The notes below the pieces were generated by a model that saw only the letters and a program-made list of their open reading frames with translations, was not told where the DNA came from and did no database searches. Shown here piece after piece: positions 17,963 through 25,894 of a stretch of DNA of 64,000 nt. The position numbers and the translations under genes are program-made. The stretch's first letter is position 1; each line of letters opens with the position of its first letter. This DNA is from Pandoraea anhela (GTDB taxonomy: Bacteria; Pseudomonadota; Gammaproteobacteria; Burkholderiales; Burkholderiaceae): the NCBI RefSeq assembly GCF_902459655.1, contig NZ_CABPSB010000019.1:1-64000 (forward strand). Direction: 5' to 3'.

Positions 17963-18694
17963 ATGACGACCGACTCGACCCTTCTTGCCGCGTTTGCGCC
18001 GACCGGCGTACTGCGCGCGTGCATCAACCTCGGCAATCCGATTCTGGCGGGCACCGACGCCCAGTCCAGACCCGTCGGCATTTCCGTCGATCTGGCCGGA
18101 GCGCTGGCGAAACGGCTCGGCGTCGAACTCGACCTGATCGTGGTCGATGCCGCCGGCAAGTCCGTGGAGACGGTCACGAACGAGCAGGCGGACGTCGGCT
18201 TCTTCGCCATCGATCCGCGTCGCGCGGCCACCATCGGCTTCACGTCGCCCTACCTCCTCATCGAAGGCTATTACCTCGTGCGCGACGCGTCGCCCGTCCA
18301 GACCAACGCAGATGTCGATCGGGCCGGCACGCGGGTCGTCGTCGGCCAGGGCAGCGCTTACGATCTGTTCCTCACGCGCGAACTGCAACACGCCGACATC
18401 GTGCGCGCCCCGACGTCGCCCGCTGTCGTCAAGACGTTCATCGACACCGGCTATGAGGTGGCCGCCGGCGTGAAGCAGCAACTGGCGCAGGATGTCGCGA
18501 ACCTGAGCGGTTATCGTCTGCTGAACGAGCGGTTCATGGTGATTCGTCAGGCAATGGGCCTGCCGATCGCACGCGGCGAAGCGGCCTTGACCTACCTGAA
18601 GACGTTCGTGGAAGACATGAAACGCGAAGGCTTCGTGGCAGAGGCCATGCAACGTCACGGCATCTCCGGTGTGAGCGTCGCGCCCGCCGAATGA
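17963..18694 (+). CDS. periplasmic-type solute-binding protein (SBP family 3) lacking a signal peptide
   Basis: 243 residues of the amino-acid-binding (SBP_bac_3) fold: G-V-L-R-A-C-I-N-L-G-N near the start, P-V-G-I-S-V-D-L-A-G-A-L-A, the segment V-G-F-F-A-I-D-P-R-R-A, and T-S-P-Y-L-L-I-E-G-Y. The N-terminus MTTDSTLLAAFAPTG has no hydrophobic signal core, and no signal-coding frame precedes it. It would stay in the cytoplasm unless the true start is missed. No permease or ATPase genes are nearby. It may act as an intracellular ligand-binding or enzyme-like protein linked to the GntR/aconitase unit. Confidence 0.8.
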   Translation: MTTDSTLLAAFAPTGVLRACINLGNPILAGTDAQSRPVGISVDLAGALAKRLGVELDLIVVDAAGKSVETVTNEQADVGFFAIDPRRAATIGFTSPYLLIEGYYLVRDASPVQTNADVDRAGTRVVVGQGSAYDLFLTRELQHADIVRAPTSPAVVKTFIDTGYEVAAGVKQQLAQDVANLSGYRLLNERFMVIRQAMGLPIARGEAALTYLKTFVEDMKREGFVAEAMQRHGISGVSVAPAE

Positions 18695-18702
18695 GCTGAT
18701 TT

Positions 18703-18738
18703 CGTTGGTTTTGCCGTTGGTTTTGCCGCTCGTTTTGC
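18703..18738. repeat. 12-base tandem repeat (CGTTGGTTTTGC)
   Basis: Two perfect CGTTGGTTTTGC units (18703-18726) are followed by a diverged third (CGCTCGTTTTGC, 18727-18738). A perfect 7-base hairpin, CGCAGGC-TTC-GCCTGCG, follows at 18746-18762. Both lie after the stop of the binding-protein gene. Confidence 0.5.
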
Positions 18739-18860
18739 CACAGGCCGCAGGCTTCGCCTGCGTCGCCATGACTGCGCCCCCGTCACCGCCGTCGACCCAT
18801 GCCGGTTGCATGCTTCAAGGGTGCGCGGCGTGAAGCCGCACGTCAGCCCTTCGAGCGAAT

Positions 18861-19709
18861 ATGGAAAAGATTCCGAGCCGTGGATTGCCGCTCCCGCCCC
18901 TCCAGATCACGCCGCCCTCGCAGGCCCGGTCCGGGGCAACGCATGTCCCGCAGGGACTTCCCACGGCGAATGCCACCAACCCGCTGCTGAGTGGCTTGCC
19001 GGTCAGAGCCCGGCGCTCGCCGAGCCCCCCGCCGGATACCGCCGACCACTCGGATAGCGATTGCAGCATCGAAATCGTCATCGAGGAAGTCGAGCCGGAA
19101 TCGCCGCTCCCATCGGAGTCGCCCGGCGCACGGCGTCCGAACCGGCTCGCCCCCGGTCTCGATCACAACAACCTGACGATCTTCGGCGCAGCGCGCGTGG
19201 AAATGGAAGTCAGCGATCGTCCCACGCTTTTCAAGCATCTTCAGCCCCTGGACGGTCGGCATGCCGGTGAAGACCGCGGAGTCTCGTTCGAATCGAAAGT
19301 GACGTACCTGAAACCCGCCGAACGGGCTCAGTACAAAGTCTCCGTGCAAAACGGCCTGATGGTCGGTGCCGACGGCCGCCCCATCGACACGCGAGATGCG
19401 TCGCGTCGCCCCGGAAAAAACCCGGAGCGCGCCATCTTCGTGATGGACAGGCACGGCGACATCTACCTGTCGAAGCAGTTCCAGAAGGGGCGGTTTCATC
19501 ATTCGAGCTTTCTCGCGGGGCAGCCCGTCGCCGCGGCGGGCGATATCCGTATCGAGAACGGCAGGGTCACGGACGTATCGCGCACCAGCGGCCATTACCA
19601 ACCGACGAGCCGGCACTTGCAGCAGTTCGTCGATCATCTGACGAACCTCGGCGTGCCCGCCACGTACCACGTGCACGACAGCAACTCGACACCCGCCGAT
19701 TCGGTTTAG
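18861..19709 (+). CDS. IQM-like (plant calmodulin-binding-type) domain protein, possible secreted effector
   Basis: 282 residues. Residues about 1-100 are Pro/Ser/Arg-rich and probably disordered (SPSPPP, then an acidic patch IEIVIEEVEPE). Residues about 140-275 closely resemble the conserved core of plant IQM proteins: V-T-Y-L-K-P-A-E-R-A-Q-Y, R-A-I-F-V-M-D, K-G-R-F-H-H-S-S-F-L-A-G, A-A-A-G-D-I-R-I-E-N-G and S-G-H-Y-Q-P-T. These matches are from memory of the family and were not computed. No IQ motif and no signal peptide are visible. A disordered N-terminus before a eukaryote-like domain is typical of type III or similar effectors, but no secretion genes are in the window. Its 3' end overlaps the convergent AraC gene by 4 bases. 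The Shine-Dalgarno is weak. Confidence 0.75.
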   Translation: MEKIPSRGLPLPPLQITPPSQARSGATHVPQGLPTANATNPLLSGLPVRARRSPSPPPDTADHSDSDCSIEIVIEEVEPESPLPSESPGARRPNRLAPGLDHNNLTIFGAARVEMEVSDRPTLFKHLQPLDGRHAGEDRGVSFESKVTYLKPAERAQYKVSVQNGLMVGADGRPIDTRDASRRPGKNPERAIFVMDRHGDIYLSKQFQKGRFHHSSFLAGQPVAAAGDIRIENGRVTDVSRTSGHYQPTSRHLQQFVDHLTNLGVPATYHVHDSNSTPADSV

Positions 19710-20533
19710 GCGCGGGGCCTTCCGATGCCCACGTATTTACCCGGCGTCACACCGAACGCCATGCGGAACATGGCAATGAAATTGCTCGGACTCGCGTAGC
19801 CCAATGCATCGGCGATAGTCGACACCGATTCGCCTTCCGAGAGCATCTCGACGGCGCGCATCAACCGCGCCTGCTGACGCCATTCGGACAGCGTCATGCC
19901 GACCGACGCGGCAAACAGCCGTCGCGCGGTGCGCGTCGAGAGTCCCGCCATCGAGGAGAGCGTCTCCAGAGAAAGCTCCCGGCCCGGCGCCTTCAGCACG
20001 AGTTCGGTCATCTTCAGCAGCCGCTTGTCGCTGGGCATCGGCAAGTGCAGCGGCTCATGCCGCGCCGCCCGGATTTCATCGATCAGCACGGCAACGACAC
20101 GCTCGTCCTCCTGCGACGCCGCCGTTTCCGTGCGCCACGCCGCCACCCGCTCGATCAACGCTTCGAACAACGCGCCGACGGATAACACTTGCGGGCGATC
20201 GGGCAGCGTCGCGCAGTACGCCGGTGCGAGCAGGATGTTCGAGCCGGTTCTCACCCCCGTGAGTTCGCCCCAATGCATCAGATCCGGGGGAATCCACACC
20301 GCCCGTTTGGGCGGCAGCAACCACGCCCCGAACTCGGTACGGATGTGGAAGTGTCCTGCGGCGATATAGATCAGTTGCCCCTGCGGATGCTGGTGCCACC
20401 GGTTCAGACGACTGGCGCCTGCGGTCCGCGCGCCGTCCATCCCGAAACCGTTCAGAACGTGGCGTTGAGGCTTGGTTTTGGCGGTCGGGGCAGACATGCG
20501 CGTGTCGTGGGGAAGATGGCCGATTTTCAGCAT
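19706..20533 (-). CDS. AraC family transcriptional regulator with cupin-like sensor domain
   Basis: 275 residues. The N-terminal half is an AraC cupin sensor (W-H-Q-H-P-Q-G-Q-L-I-Y and V-W-I-P-P-D-L-M-H-W). The C-terminal half is a double helix-turn-helix (LETLSSMAGLSTRTARRLF and STIADALGYASPSNFIAMFR). The start MLKIGHL was chosen for AAGGT upstream. It is divergent from the TetX-like monooxygenase (94 bases) and likely controls it. It converges with the IQM-like gene. Confidence 0.9.
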   Translation of the reverse strand: MLKIGHLPHDTRMSAPTAKTKPQRHVLNGFGMDGARTAGASRLNRWHQHPQGQLIYIAAGHFHIRTEFGAWLLPPKRAVWIPPDLMHWGELTGVRTGSNILLAPAYCATLPDRPQVLSVGALFEALIERVAAWRTETAASQEDERVVAVLIDEIRAARHEPLHLPMPSDKRLLKMTELVLKAPGRELSLETLSSMAGLSTRTARRLFAASVGMTLSEWRQQARLMRAVEMLSEGESVSTIADALGYASPSNFIAMFRMAFGVTPGKYVGIGRPRA

Positions 20534-20627
20534 ATTTTGACCTTGTGCGGATAACGCATCAATCCCGACGGCCGATAGAGTCGTGCTGAAACGCTACGGA
20601 TGTGGCTCGCATGAGAGGAAAATCGCA

Positions 20628-21734
20628 ATGTCGCAGAAACCCGCCATCGTCATCGCCGGCGCAGAGCCCGCCGGGCTGGTCGCCGCCAACATGCTTTACC
20701 GTGACGGATTCGACGTCACGGTCTTCGAATCGGACACCAGTGCAACGTCGCGCGATCAGGGCGGCATGCTCGACCTCCACGTGCCGGACGGCCAACTCGC
20801 GCTGAAAAAGGCGGGCTTGCTCGACGCCTTCATGGCCGTCGCCCGTCACGACGACCAGGAGATGCGCGACATCGACTGGGCAACGGGTCGGGTGCTGCGC
20901 GAAGACATCCCGGCGCCGAGCACCGGGGAGCGCCCCGAGATCGACCGTCTCGCGTTGCGCGAACTGTTGCTCAAACCGTTGCCGGCCGGAAGGGTCGTAT
21001 GGGGCGCCCGTATCGCGACAGTCAGCCGGACACCTCGCGGGCGCCGTGTCGTGCACCTTCAGGACGGTCGCACTCACGAATGCGATCTCGTCATCGGGGC
21101 CGACGGCGCAGGCTCCGCCGTCAGAGCCGCGCTCACCGACGTTCGCCCGGTCTATACGGGCGTAACGTTCGTCGAGTTGTGGATTTCGGATGTGGACCGA
21201 CGACACCCCGCCATTGCCAGGCAGGTCGGGCGCGGAACGCTCATGTCGCTGGGCACCGGGCAGGCGAAGGGAACGGCACTCTTTGCACAACGTAACGGTC
21301 ACGCTCTGGTGCGGAGTTACGCCGCATTCAGCACCGATGCCGACGACACCGATCGCCCCGAGAAGACGCTCGCCGGCCTCACGAAACAGGACCTTCTCGC
21401 CCGCTTTTCCGGCTGGTCGCCGACGCTGCTCGCGTTGATCGAGAACGCCGAGCGCATCGCCGCCGTGCGCCCCATCGTCGCGCTGCCTGCCGGCACGCGA
21501 TGGCCTGCAACGCCCGGCCTCACACTCGTGGGCGACGCGGCGCACGTCATGCCGCCGATGGGCATCGGCGTCAATCTCGCCATGCTCGACGCCGCCGAAC
21601 TCGCCGAAGCCGTCGCGAGCCGAGCCGACTGGCAGGCCGCAGTGCAGGCGCAAGAGCGCGCCATGCTCGATCGCGCCGCCGACACGAGCGAGCCATGCAT
21701 GAGCGCCTTCAGAGCGTGGTTCGGCCTGATGTGA
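20628..21734 (+). CDS. TetX-like FAD-dependent monooxygenase
   Basis: 368 residues of the aromatic hydroxylase (PF01494-type) family. The order of motifs follows TetX: N-terminal FAD site, then G-G-M-L-D-L-H-V-P-D-G-Q-L-A-L-K-K-A-G-L-L, a D-G-R-T-H-E-C-D-L-V-I-G-A-D-G-A motif, and G-D-A-A-H-V-M-P-P-M-G-I-G-V-N near residue 301. The FAD-binding loop reads G-A-E-P-A-G instead of the usual G-x-G-x-x-G, with Glu in place of the second Gly; this may lower FAD affinity. Substrate unknown; tetracycline activity is not implied by similarity alone. The start ATG has AGAGGA upstream. Confidence 0.85.
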   Translation: MSQKPAIVIAGAEPAGLVAANMLYRDGFDVTVFESDTSATSRDQGGMLDLHVPDGQLALKKAGLLDAFMAVARHDDQEMRDIDWATGRVLREDIPAPSTGERPEIDRLALRELLLKPLPAGRVVWGARIATVSRTPRGRRVVHLQDGRTHECDLVIGADGAGSAVRAALTDVRPVYTGVTFVELWISDVDRRHPAIARQVGRGTLMSLGTGQAKGTALFAQRNGHALVRSYAAFSTDADDTDRPEKTLAGLTKQDLLARFSGWSPTLLALIENAERIAAVRPIVALPAGTRWPATPGLTLVGDAAHVMPPMGIGVNLAMLDAAELAEAVASRADWQAAVQAQERAMLDRAADTSEPCMSAFRAWFGLM

Positions 21735-21776
21735 TGGCTGGACGAGCCGCCCGTGACGCACGCGCAACGCGCACCG

Positions 21777-22421
21777 TCACGACGCTTCGGACGCCGTTGC
21801 CGACTCGATGAGGTATTGGCAAATGAGACGGTCTTCGCGAATGCAATGTTCGCTCGCCGGGCGGCCCGTCGCTTCGGAGAAGAACGCCGCCAGCGCACGG
21901 CAAACGCACGGCTTGTCGCGCGTCACCCCACCCAGCGGGCAACGGTAGTTACGCACCATGACGCCGCCATCCACGGGCAGGGCCTCCGTGCTGGCGCCCA
22001 ATGCGTCGGCCGCCGCCATCGCCGCCGCCAGACGGCGCTCGAAGTCCGTGCCGCCATTCGTTGACGTCGGCAGCTTCGTGAGCCCCGCTTCCTGCGCCAG
22101 CCGTCGCCCCGTCGTCTCAAGAATGCGGTTGAGCGTTGCCGGGTCGAGATCGGCGTCCAGCACCGAGAGCAGTCCCGCGAGAAACACCGGGTAAGCGCTC
22201 GACCCCAGATCCTCGCTCCCCGGCGCCGCTTCGTAGACGATGGCCGGTTTGCCCGGCCCACCGCTTTGCACCGATTTCGCACGACGCACCACCCCCTCGG
22301 CTTCCAGCACTTTGAGCTGGACGTTGATCGCATTGCGCGTCACGCCCAGCCGCTCACACAACTGAAGCACCGTCAGCGGCTCACGCTGGAGCAGTCCGAG
22401 GATGTCGTTTTTGGTCGTCAC
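21777..22421 (-). CDS. HTH regulator with C-terminal cysteine cluster (SufR/ArsR-like)
   Basis: 214 residues. The N-terminal winged helix is clear (LTVLQLCERLGVTRNAINVQLKVLEAEGVV). The C-terminal part carries Cys at about residues 161, 172, 174, 193 and 201, a spacing like that of regulators that bind an iron-sulfur cluster or zinc. It is divergent from an exported catalase, so a redox or peroxide-responsive role is plausible. It also resembles generic 'predicted transcriptional regulator' families that keep a Cys-rich domain at the C-terminus. Cluster type is not known. Confidence 0.8.
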   Translation of the reverse strand: MTTKNDILGLLQREPLTVLQLCERLGVTRNAINVQLKVLEAEGVVRRAKSVQSGGPGKPAIVYEAAPGSEDLGSSAYPVFLAGLLSVLDADLDPATLNRILETTGRRLAQEAGLTKLPTSTNGGTDFERRLAAAMAAADALGASTEALPVDGGVMVRNYRCPLGGVTRDKPCVCRALAAFFSEATGRPASEHCIREDRLICQYLIESATASEAS

Positions 22422-22492
22422 TGCACCGTCGCTAAATGAAGAAGATGTGACGGATTATAGCTTCTGACCATAACCACAATAAAAACCATAAA

Positions 22493-22508
22493 GACAATTG
22501 TTATTGTC
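22493..22508. promoter_or_regulatory. GACAAT-TGTT-ATTGTC inverted repeat, candidate operator of the catalase gene
   Basis: A perfect 6-base inverted repeat with a 4-base spacer lies between the divergent Cys-rich regulator and catalase genes, about 57 bases before the catalase start. It follows an AT-rich stretch with repeated CCATAA. It is a good candidate binding site for the Cys-rich regulator. Confidence 0.45.
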
Positions 22509-22564
22509 ATTAATGCAGCAGAACCCTACACTGTGCGTCCCCACACCTACATTGGACGGACATC

Positions 22565-23581
22565 ATGAACGTTTCCGGGATCTTCAAATGGCTGGCGGCC
22601 TGCTCGCTCGCCCCGGTACTGGCCGGCACTGCCGCCGCGCAAACCCCTTCTGCGCCGGCCGTGCCGGCATCAGCAGCCTCTGCCGCCGATCTGGTCGACG
22701 CGCTCAACGGCGTGTTTGGCAAGCATGCCGACGCGCGTGCCGTGCACGCCAAAGGCGTCGTGCTCACGGGAACGTTTACGCCGGACGCGGCCGCAGCGTC
22801 GGTCTCCAGGGCACCGCATCTGCAAAAGACGGCCGTGCCCGTGACGGTGCGCTTCTCGGACTTCGCGGGCATTCCCGACATTCCGGACAACCACGGACTG
22901 GCAAGCCCGCGGGGATTCGCCATCAAGTTCGCGCTGCCGGACGGCTCGACCACCGACATCGTGGCGCACTCGTTCAACGGCTTCCCGTCGCCCACGGCGG
23001 ACGACTTCCGCAATCTGCTGATCGCGCTCGGCACCAGCGGCCCCAACGCCCCGAAGCCGACGCCGCTGGACAACTACCTGGCGGGTCATCCCGTCGCGAA
23101 GGCATTCCTGAGCGCGCCGAAGCCGGCACCGGTGAGTTACGCCACACTGCCGTACTACGGCGTGAACACGTTCAAGTTCACGAACGCGTCGGGCAAGGTG
23201 ACGTATGGCCGTTATCAGTTCCTCCCGCGCGCCGGCGCGAAGTATCTGAGTGACGACGAGGCATCGCATGCCGCGCCGAATTACCTGCGTGACGAAATCG
23301 TCAAGCGGGTGTCGACGCAACCCGCCGAGTTCGATCTCGTCCTGCAGATCGCGGATCGCGGCGACAAGCTCGACGATCCCTCCGTCGCGTGGCCGAAGTC
23401 CCGGCGCATCGTGAAGCTCGGCACGATAGCCGTGACGACCCCCGTTGCGGAAAGCGACGCCGCACAACGCGCCCTGCTGTTCCTGCCGGCTGCGCTGCCG
23501 CCCGGCATCGACGTGCAGGACCCGATGGTCGCCGCCCGCTCCGCTGCGTATCCGATCTCGTATCAGCGCCGCCATCAATAA
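22565..23581 (+). CDS. exported catalase-family peroxidase (SrpA-like)
   Basis: 338 residues. Signal peptide 1-25 (LAACSLAPVLAGTAAA|Q). Haem catalase features of the small SrpA-like group include the distal His in R-A-V-H-A-K-G-V, V-R-F-S-D-F-A-G, N-G-L-A-S-P-R-G-F-A-type segment, and the C-terminal Y-P-I-S-Y-Q-R-R with the proximal Tyr region. It is about half the size of a classical catalase and acts in the periplasm as a peroxidase. The upstream inverted repeat and divergent Cys-rich regulator suggest redox control. A second + strand frame (22498-23253) is a shadow. Confidence 0.9.
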   Translation: MNVSGIFKWLAACSLAPVLAGTAAAQTPSAPAVPASAASAADLVDALNGVFGKHADARAVHAKGVVLTGTFTPDAAAASVSRAPHLQKTAVPVTVRFSDFAGIPDIPDNHGLASPRGFAIKFALPDGSTTDIVAHSFNGFPSPTADDFRNLLIALGTSGPNAPKPTPLDNYLAGHPVAKAFLSAPKPAPVSYATLPYYGVNTFKFTNASGKVTYGRYQFLPRAGAKYLSDDEASHAAPNYLRDEIVKRVSTQPAEFDLVLQIADRGDKLDDPSVAWPKSRRIVKLGTIAVTTPVAESDAAQRALLFLPAALPPGIDVQDPMVAARSAAYPISYQRRHQ

Positions 23582-23962
23582 GGCGTGGCGATCCCCGCAG
23601 GTACGCCCTCGTCACTTGACGTTCGGGCGGCCTGCGGACTTTAAACATGAGTTCGAGTGTCGGGATATACCCGAAGCCATGACGGCCACGCGTGCGTGGA
23701 ATGCCGGTCCGGCGGGCTTGAGCGACGACCGGAGGCCGACCGCCCGACCACCCCGGTGGAAATTGGGCTGGCGGTATGCAAATGACTGACTACACTTCCT
23801 AAATGCATACGGCGCAAAGAAACCGCTCAAGACGGTTCGCAATACGAAACGCTGAAGTTCCGAAGCTGGGTCGACGTCTGGCCATTTCGGACATTGCGTC
23901 GTACGAAGGTAAAAATGGGGCCAGTGGAATCGCGTTTCCATTCCTTCACGGGAGGCATGTCC
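23582..23962. other. 381-base gap, candidate promoter, no gene seen
   Basis: Non-coding as far as can be seen. TTGACG (23616-23621), an 18-base spacer and TTTAAA (23640-23645) form a possible sigma-70 promoter on the + strand, but 318 bases ahead of the next start. Confidence 0.35.
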
Positions 23963-24550
23963 ATGACGTGCCTGAGCAAATGGATGATAGGCGCCTGTGT
24001 CGTCACGCTCAGCGGCGTGGCGATTGCTGATGCCGCCGACACGGGTTCATCCGAACAGATGATGATGGCCAACCTCGGGCCGTCACCGCTACCCGTTTAT
24101 GTCCCGCCACCGCCTGCCCCGGTATCCGTCGCAGCGGTCCCGGCCGTTCCCGTTACGCTCTATCCCTTCGGCCGAGAGGGCCAGGAAATGGCGCAGCGCG
24201 TCGACCGAATGTCGCCGACCGATACCAACGCGTTTCTGTATACGCGTATCGAAGCGATCAACAGCGCGGTGCATCCGAACGACAACCGGTCCGCCGACTG
24301 GATCGACTCGACGCCGGCCGCCGACGCCGCTGCGGCGAAATCCTCGCGAAGTTATCTGAGCATCGGCCCCAACCGCTCGCCACAGTTGTCGCTCGTGCAA
24401 TGGAACAACACGGACGACAAGCTCGGCTCCGACCCCAAGCGCGGTCTGTCGCTGAAGACCGAAGACTGGACGGTCTCCGCGAGCGCGAAGATTCCGATAC
24501 TCCGCCAGAAGGACCTCGGCGCGACGGTGTACGTCAAACGTCGCTTCTGA
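23963..24550 (+). CDS. small exported protein of unknown function
   Basis: 195 residues. Start MTCLSKWM is set by GGGAGG 7 bases upstream; an ATG at 23957 is too close to it. Signal peptide 1-24 (GACVVTLSGVAIADA|A). The mature protein has a Pro/Ala-Val segment (PVYVPPPPAPVSVAAVPAVPV), then a region ending V-Y-V-K-R-R-F. No recognised family. The terminal aromatic residue and likely beta-strand character near the end could fit an outer-membrane or periplasmic protein, but this is weak. Confidence 0.7.
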   Translation: MTCLSKWMIGACVVTLSGVAIADAADTGSSEQMMMANLGPSPLPVYVPPPPAPVSVAAVPAVPVTLYPFGREGQEMAQRVDRMSPTDTNAFLYTRIEAINSAVHPNDNRSADWIDSTPAADAAAAKSSRSYLSIGPNRSPQLSLVQWNNTDDKLGSDPKRGLSLKTEDWTVSASAKIPILRQKDLGATVYVKRRF

Positions 24551-24584
24551 TTCACGGCTTCCGATTCACAGCTTCTGATGACTC
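24543..24584. repeat. 14-base tandem repeat spanning a stop codon
   Basis: Three units of GCTTC(T/C)GAT(T)CAC(G/A)-type sequence follow one another; the first contains the stop of the preceding unknown gene. Slippage here could extend or alter that protein's C-terminus. Confidence 0.45.
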
Positions 24585-24699
24585 GCCGCTGCTGACCCGC
24601 CGCGCGAATCTCGCCACGCCGCGCCGCGCCGCGCCAATGGCCGACAGTTGTTCGTCGGCCGTGCACGTTGGCTTCGTTTCGATATCGCAACACAACGGC

Positions 24700-25113
24700 T
24701 CACGCGGTCGGCTTCACCGCCGTCACGTCGATCTCCACCAACCACTCCGGACGCGCCAGCGCCTGCACCACGATACCCGTCGACACCGGGAACACGCCCT
24801 TGAGCCAGCGCCCCATGACGTTGTAGACGGCTTCACGATAGCGCGGATCGACGATGTACACCGTCACTTTGCAGATGTCCGCGAGTTGGCTGCCGCACTC
24901 GTCGAGCAGCATCTTCACGTTGGCCATCGCCCGTTCGGTTTGTGCGGTGACATCGCCGATACCGACGGACTCGCGCGTGTCGAGGTCCTGACCGATCTGT
25001 CCACGCAAATAGATGGTGTTGCCCGCGATCACGGCCTGACACAGATCGTTGTCGAGCTTCTGCTCGGGGTAGGTCTCGCGCGTGTTGAACTTACGGATTC
25101 GGGTGTGCGTCAT
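24700..25113 (-). CDS. RidA family protein (reactive imine/enamine deaminase)
   Basis: 137 residues of the YjgF/YER057c/UK114 fold. Features are N-T-I-Y-L-R-G-Q-I-G near residue 32, T-E-R-A-M-A-N-V, and the terminal W-L-V-E-I-D-V-T-A-V. RidA proteins hydrolyse reactive imines and 2-aminoacrylate released in amino-acid metabolism. It is the last gene of the amino-acid/guanidino operon, 34 bases after the ATPase gene. The open frame extends further upstream, but Met 62 of that frame (25113) is the natural start. Confidence 0.9.
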   Translation of the reverse strand: MTHTRIRKFNTRETYPEQKLDNDLCQAVIAGNTIYLRGQIGQDLDTRESVGIGDVTAQTERAMANVKMLLDECGSQLADICKVTVYIVDPRYREAVYNVMGRWLKGVFPVSTGIVVQALARPEWLVEIDVTAVKPTA

Positions 25114-25147
25114 GATGTCTCGTGTCTGTAGGCTGAGAGCCGCGCGC

Positions 25148-25894
25148 TCAGTGCGCGAGGATCTTGGAGAGGAAGCGCTTCGCGGCAGGGCTGGCGGCCT
25201 CGTTGAAGAACACGTCGGTCGGACTGTCTTCGATGATCGCCCCGTCCTCCATGAACACCACACGATGCGCCACGCGCCGCGCGAAGCCCATTTCATGGGT
25301 GACGACCATCATCGTCATGCCTTCGCGGGCGAGTTCGACCATCACGTCGAGCACTTCGTTGACCATCTCCGGATCGAGGGCCGACGTCGGCTCGTCGAAC
25401 AGCATCGCCATGGGGTCCATCGACAGCGCGCGTGCGATCGCGACACGTTGCTGCTGACCGCCGGACAGCTGCCCGGGATACTTGTGCGCGTGCGCCGACA
25501 GCCCCACGCGATCGAGTAACGCCCGCGCCTTGGTGCGAGCCGAATCGGCGTCGCGACCGAGCACGATCTGCTGCGCGAGCGTGAGATTGCGCGTGAGGTC
25601 CAGGTGCGGGAACAGCTCGAAGTGCTGGAAGACCATGCCGACCTTGCTGCGCAGCTTCGGCAGGTCCGTCGATCTGGCCGTGAGCGACGTGCCCGCCACC
25701 ACGACATCGCCCTTCTGAAACGGCTCCAGCGCATTGACGGTCTTGATCAGCGTTGACTTGCCGGAGCCCGACGGCCCGCACACCACCACGATTTCGCCCT
25801 TGCCGACATGTGTCGAGCACTGCTTGAGCACATGGTGCGCGCCGTACCACTTGTCGACGCCGCGGATGTCGATGATCGGTTGTGCGGCGCTCAT
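25148..25894 (-). CDS. amino acid ABC transporter ATP-binding protein (GlnQ type)
   Basis: 248 residues from ATG 25894. Walker A G-P-S-G-S-G-K-S, Q-loop V-F-Q-H-F-E-L-F-P-H-L, signature L-S-G-G-Q-Q-Q-R-V-A-I-A-R-A-L and Walker B M-L-F-D-E-P-T-S-A-L-D-P-E-M are all present. It powers the two permeases upstream in the operon. The start overlaps the ureohydrolase stop (ATGA), so translation is coupled. Confidence 0.93.
   Translation of the reverse strand: MSAAQPIIDIRGVDKWYGAHHVLKQCSTHVGKGEIVVVCGPSGSGKSTLIKTVNALEPFQKGDVVVAGTSLTARSTDLPKLRSKVGMVFQHFELFPHLDLTRNLTLAQQIVLGRDADSARTKARALLDRVGLSAHAHKYPGQLSGGQQQRVAIARALSMDPMAMLFDEPTSALDPEMVNEVLDVMVELAREGMTMMVVTHEMGFARRVAHRVVFMEDGAIIEDSPTDVFFNEAASPAAKRFLSKILAH

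Noticed and set aside
20628-21734. Calling the monooxygenase a tetracycline-resistance gene
   Set aside because: Similarity of motif order does not establish activity, and the FAD loop is altered. Kept as TetX-like only.
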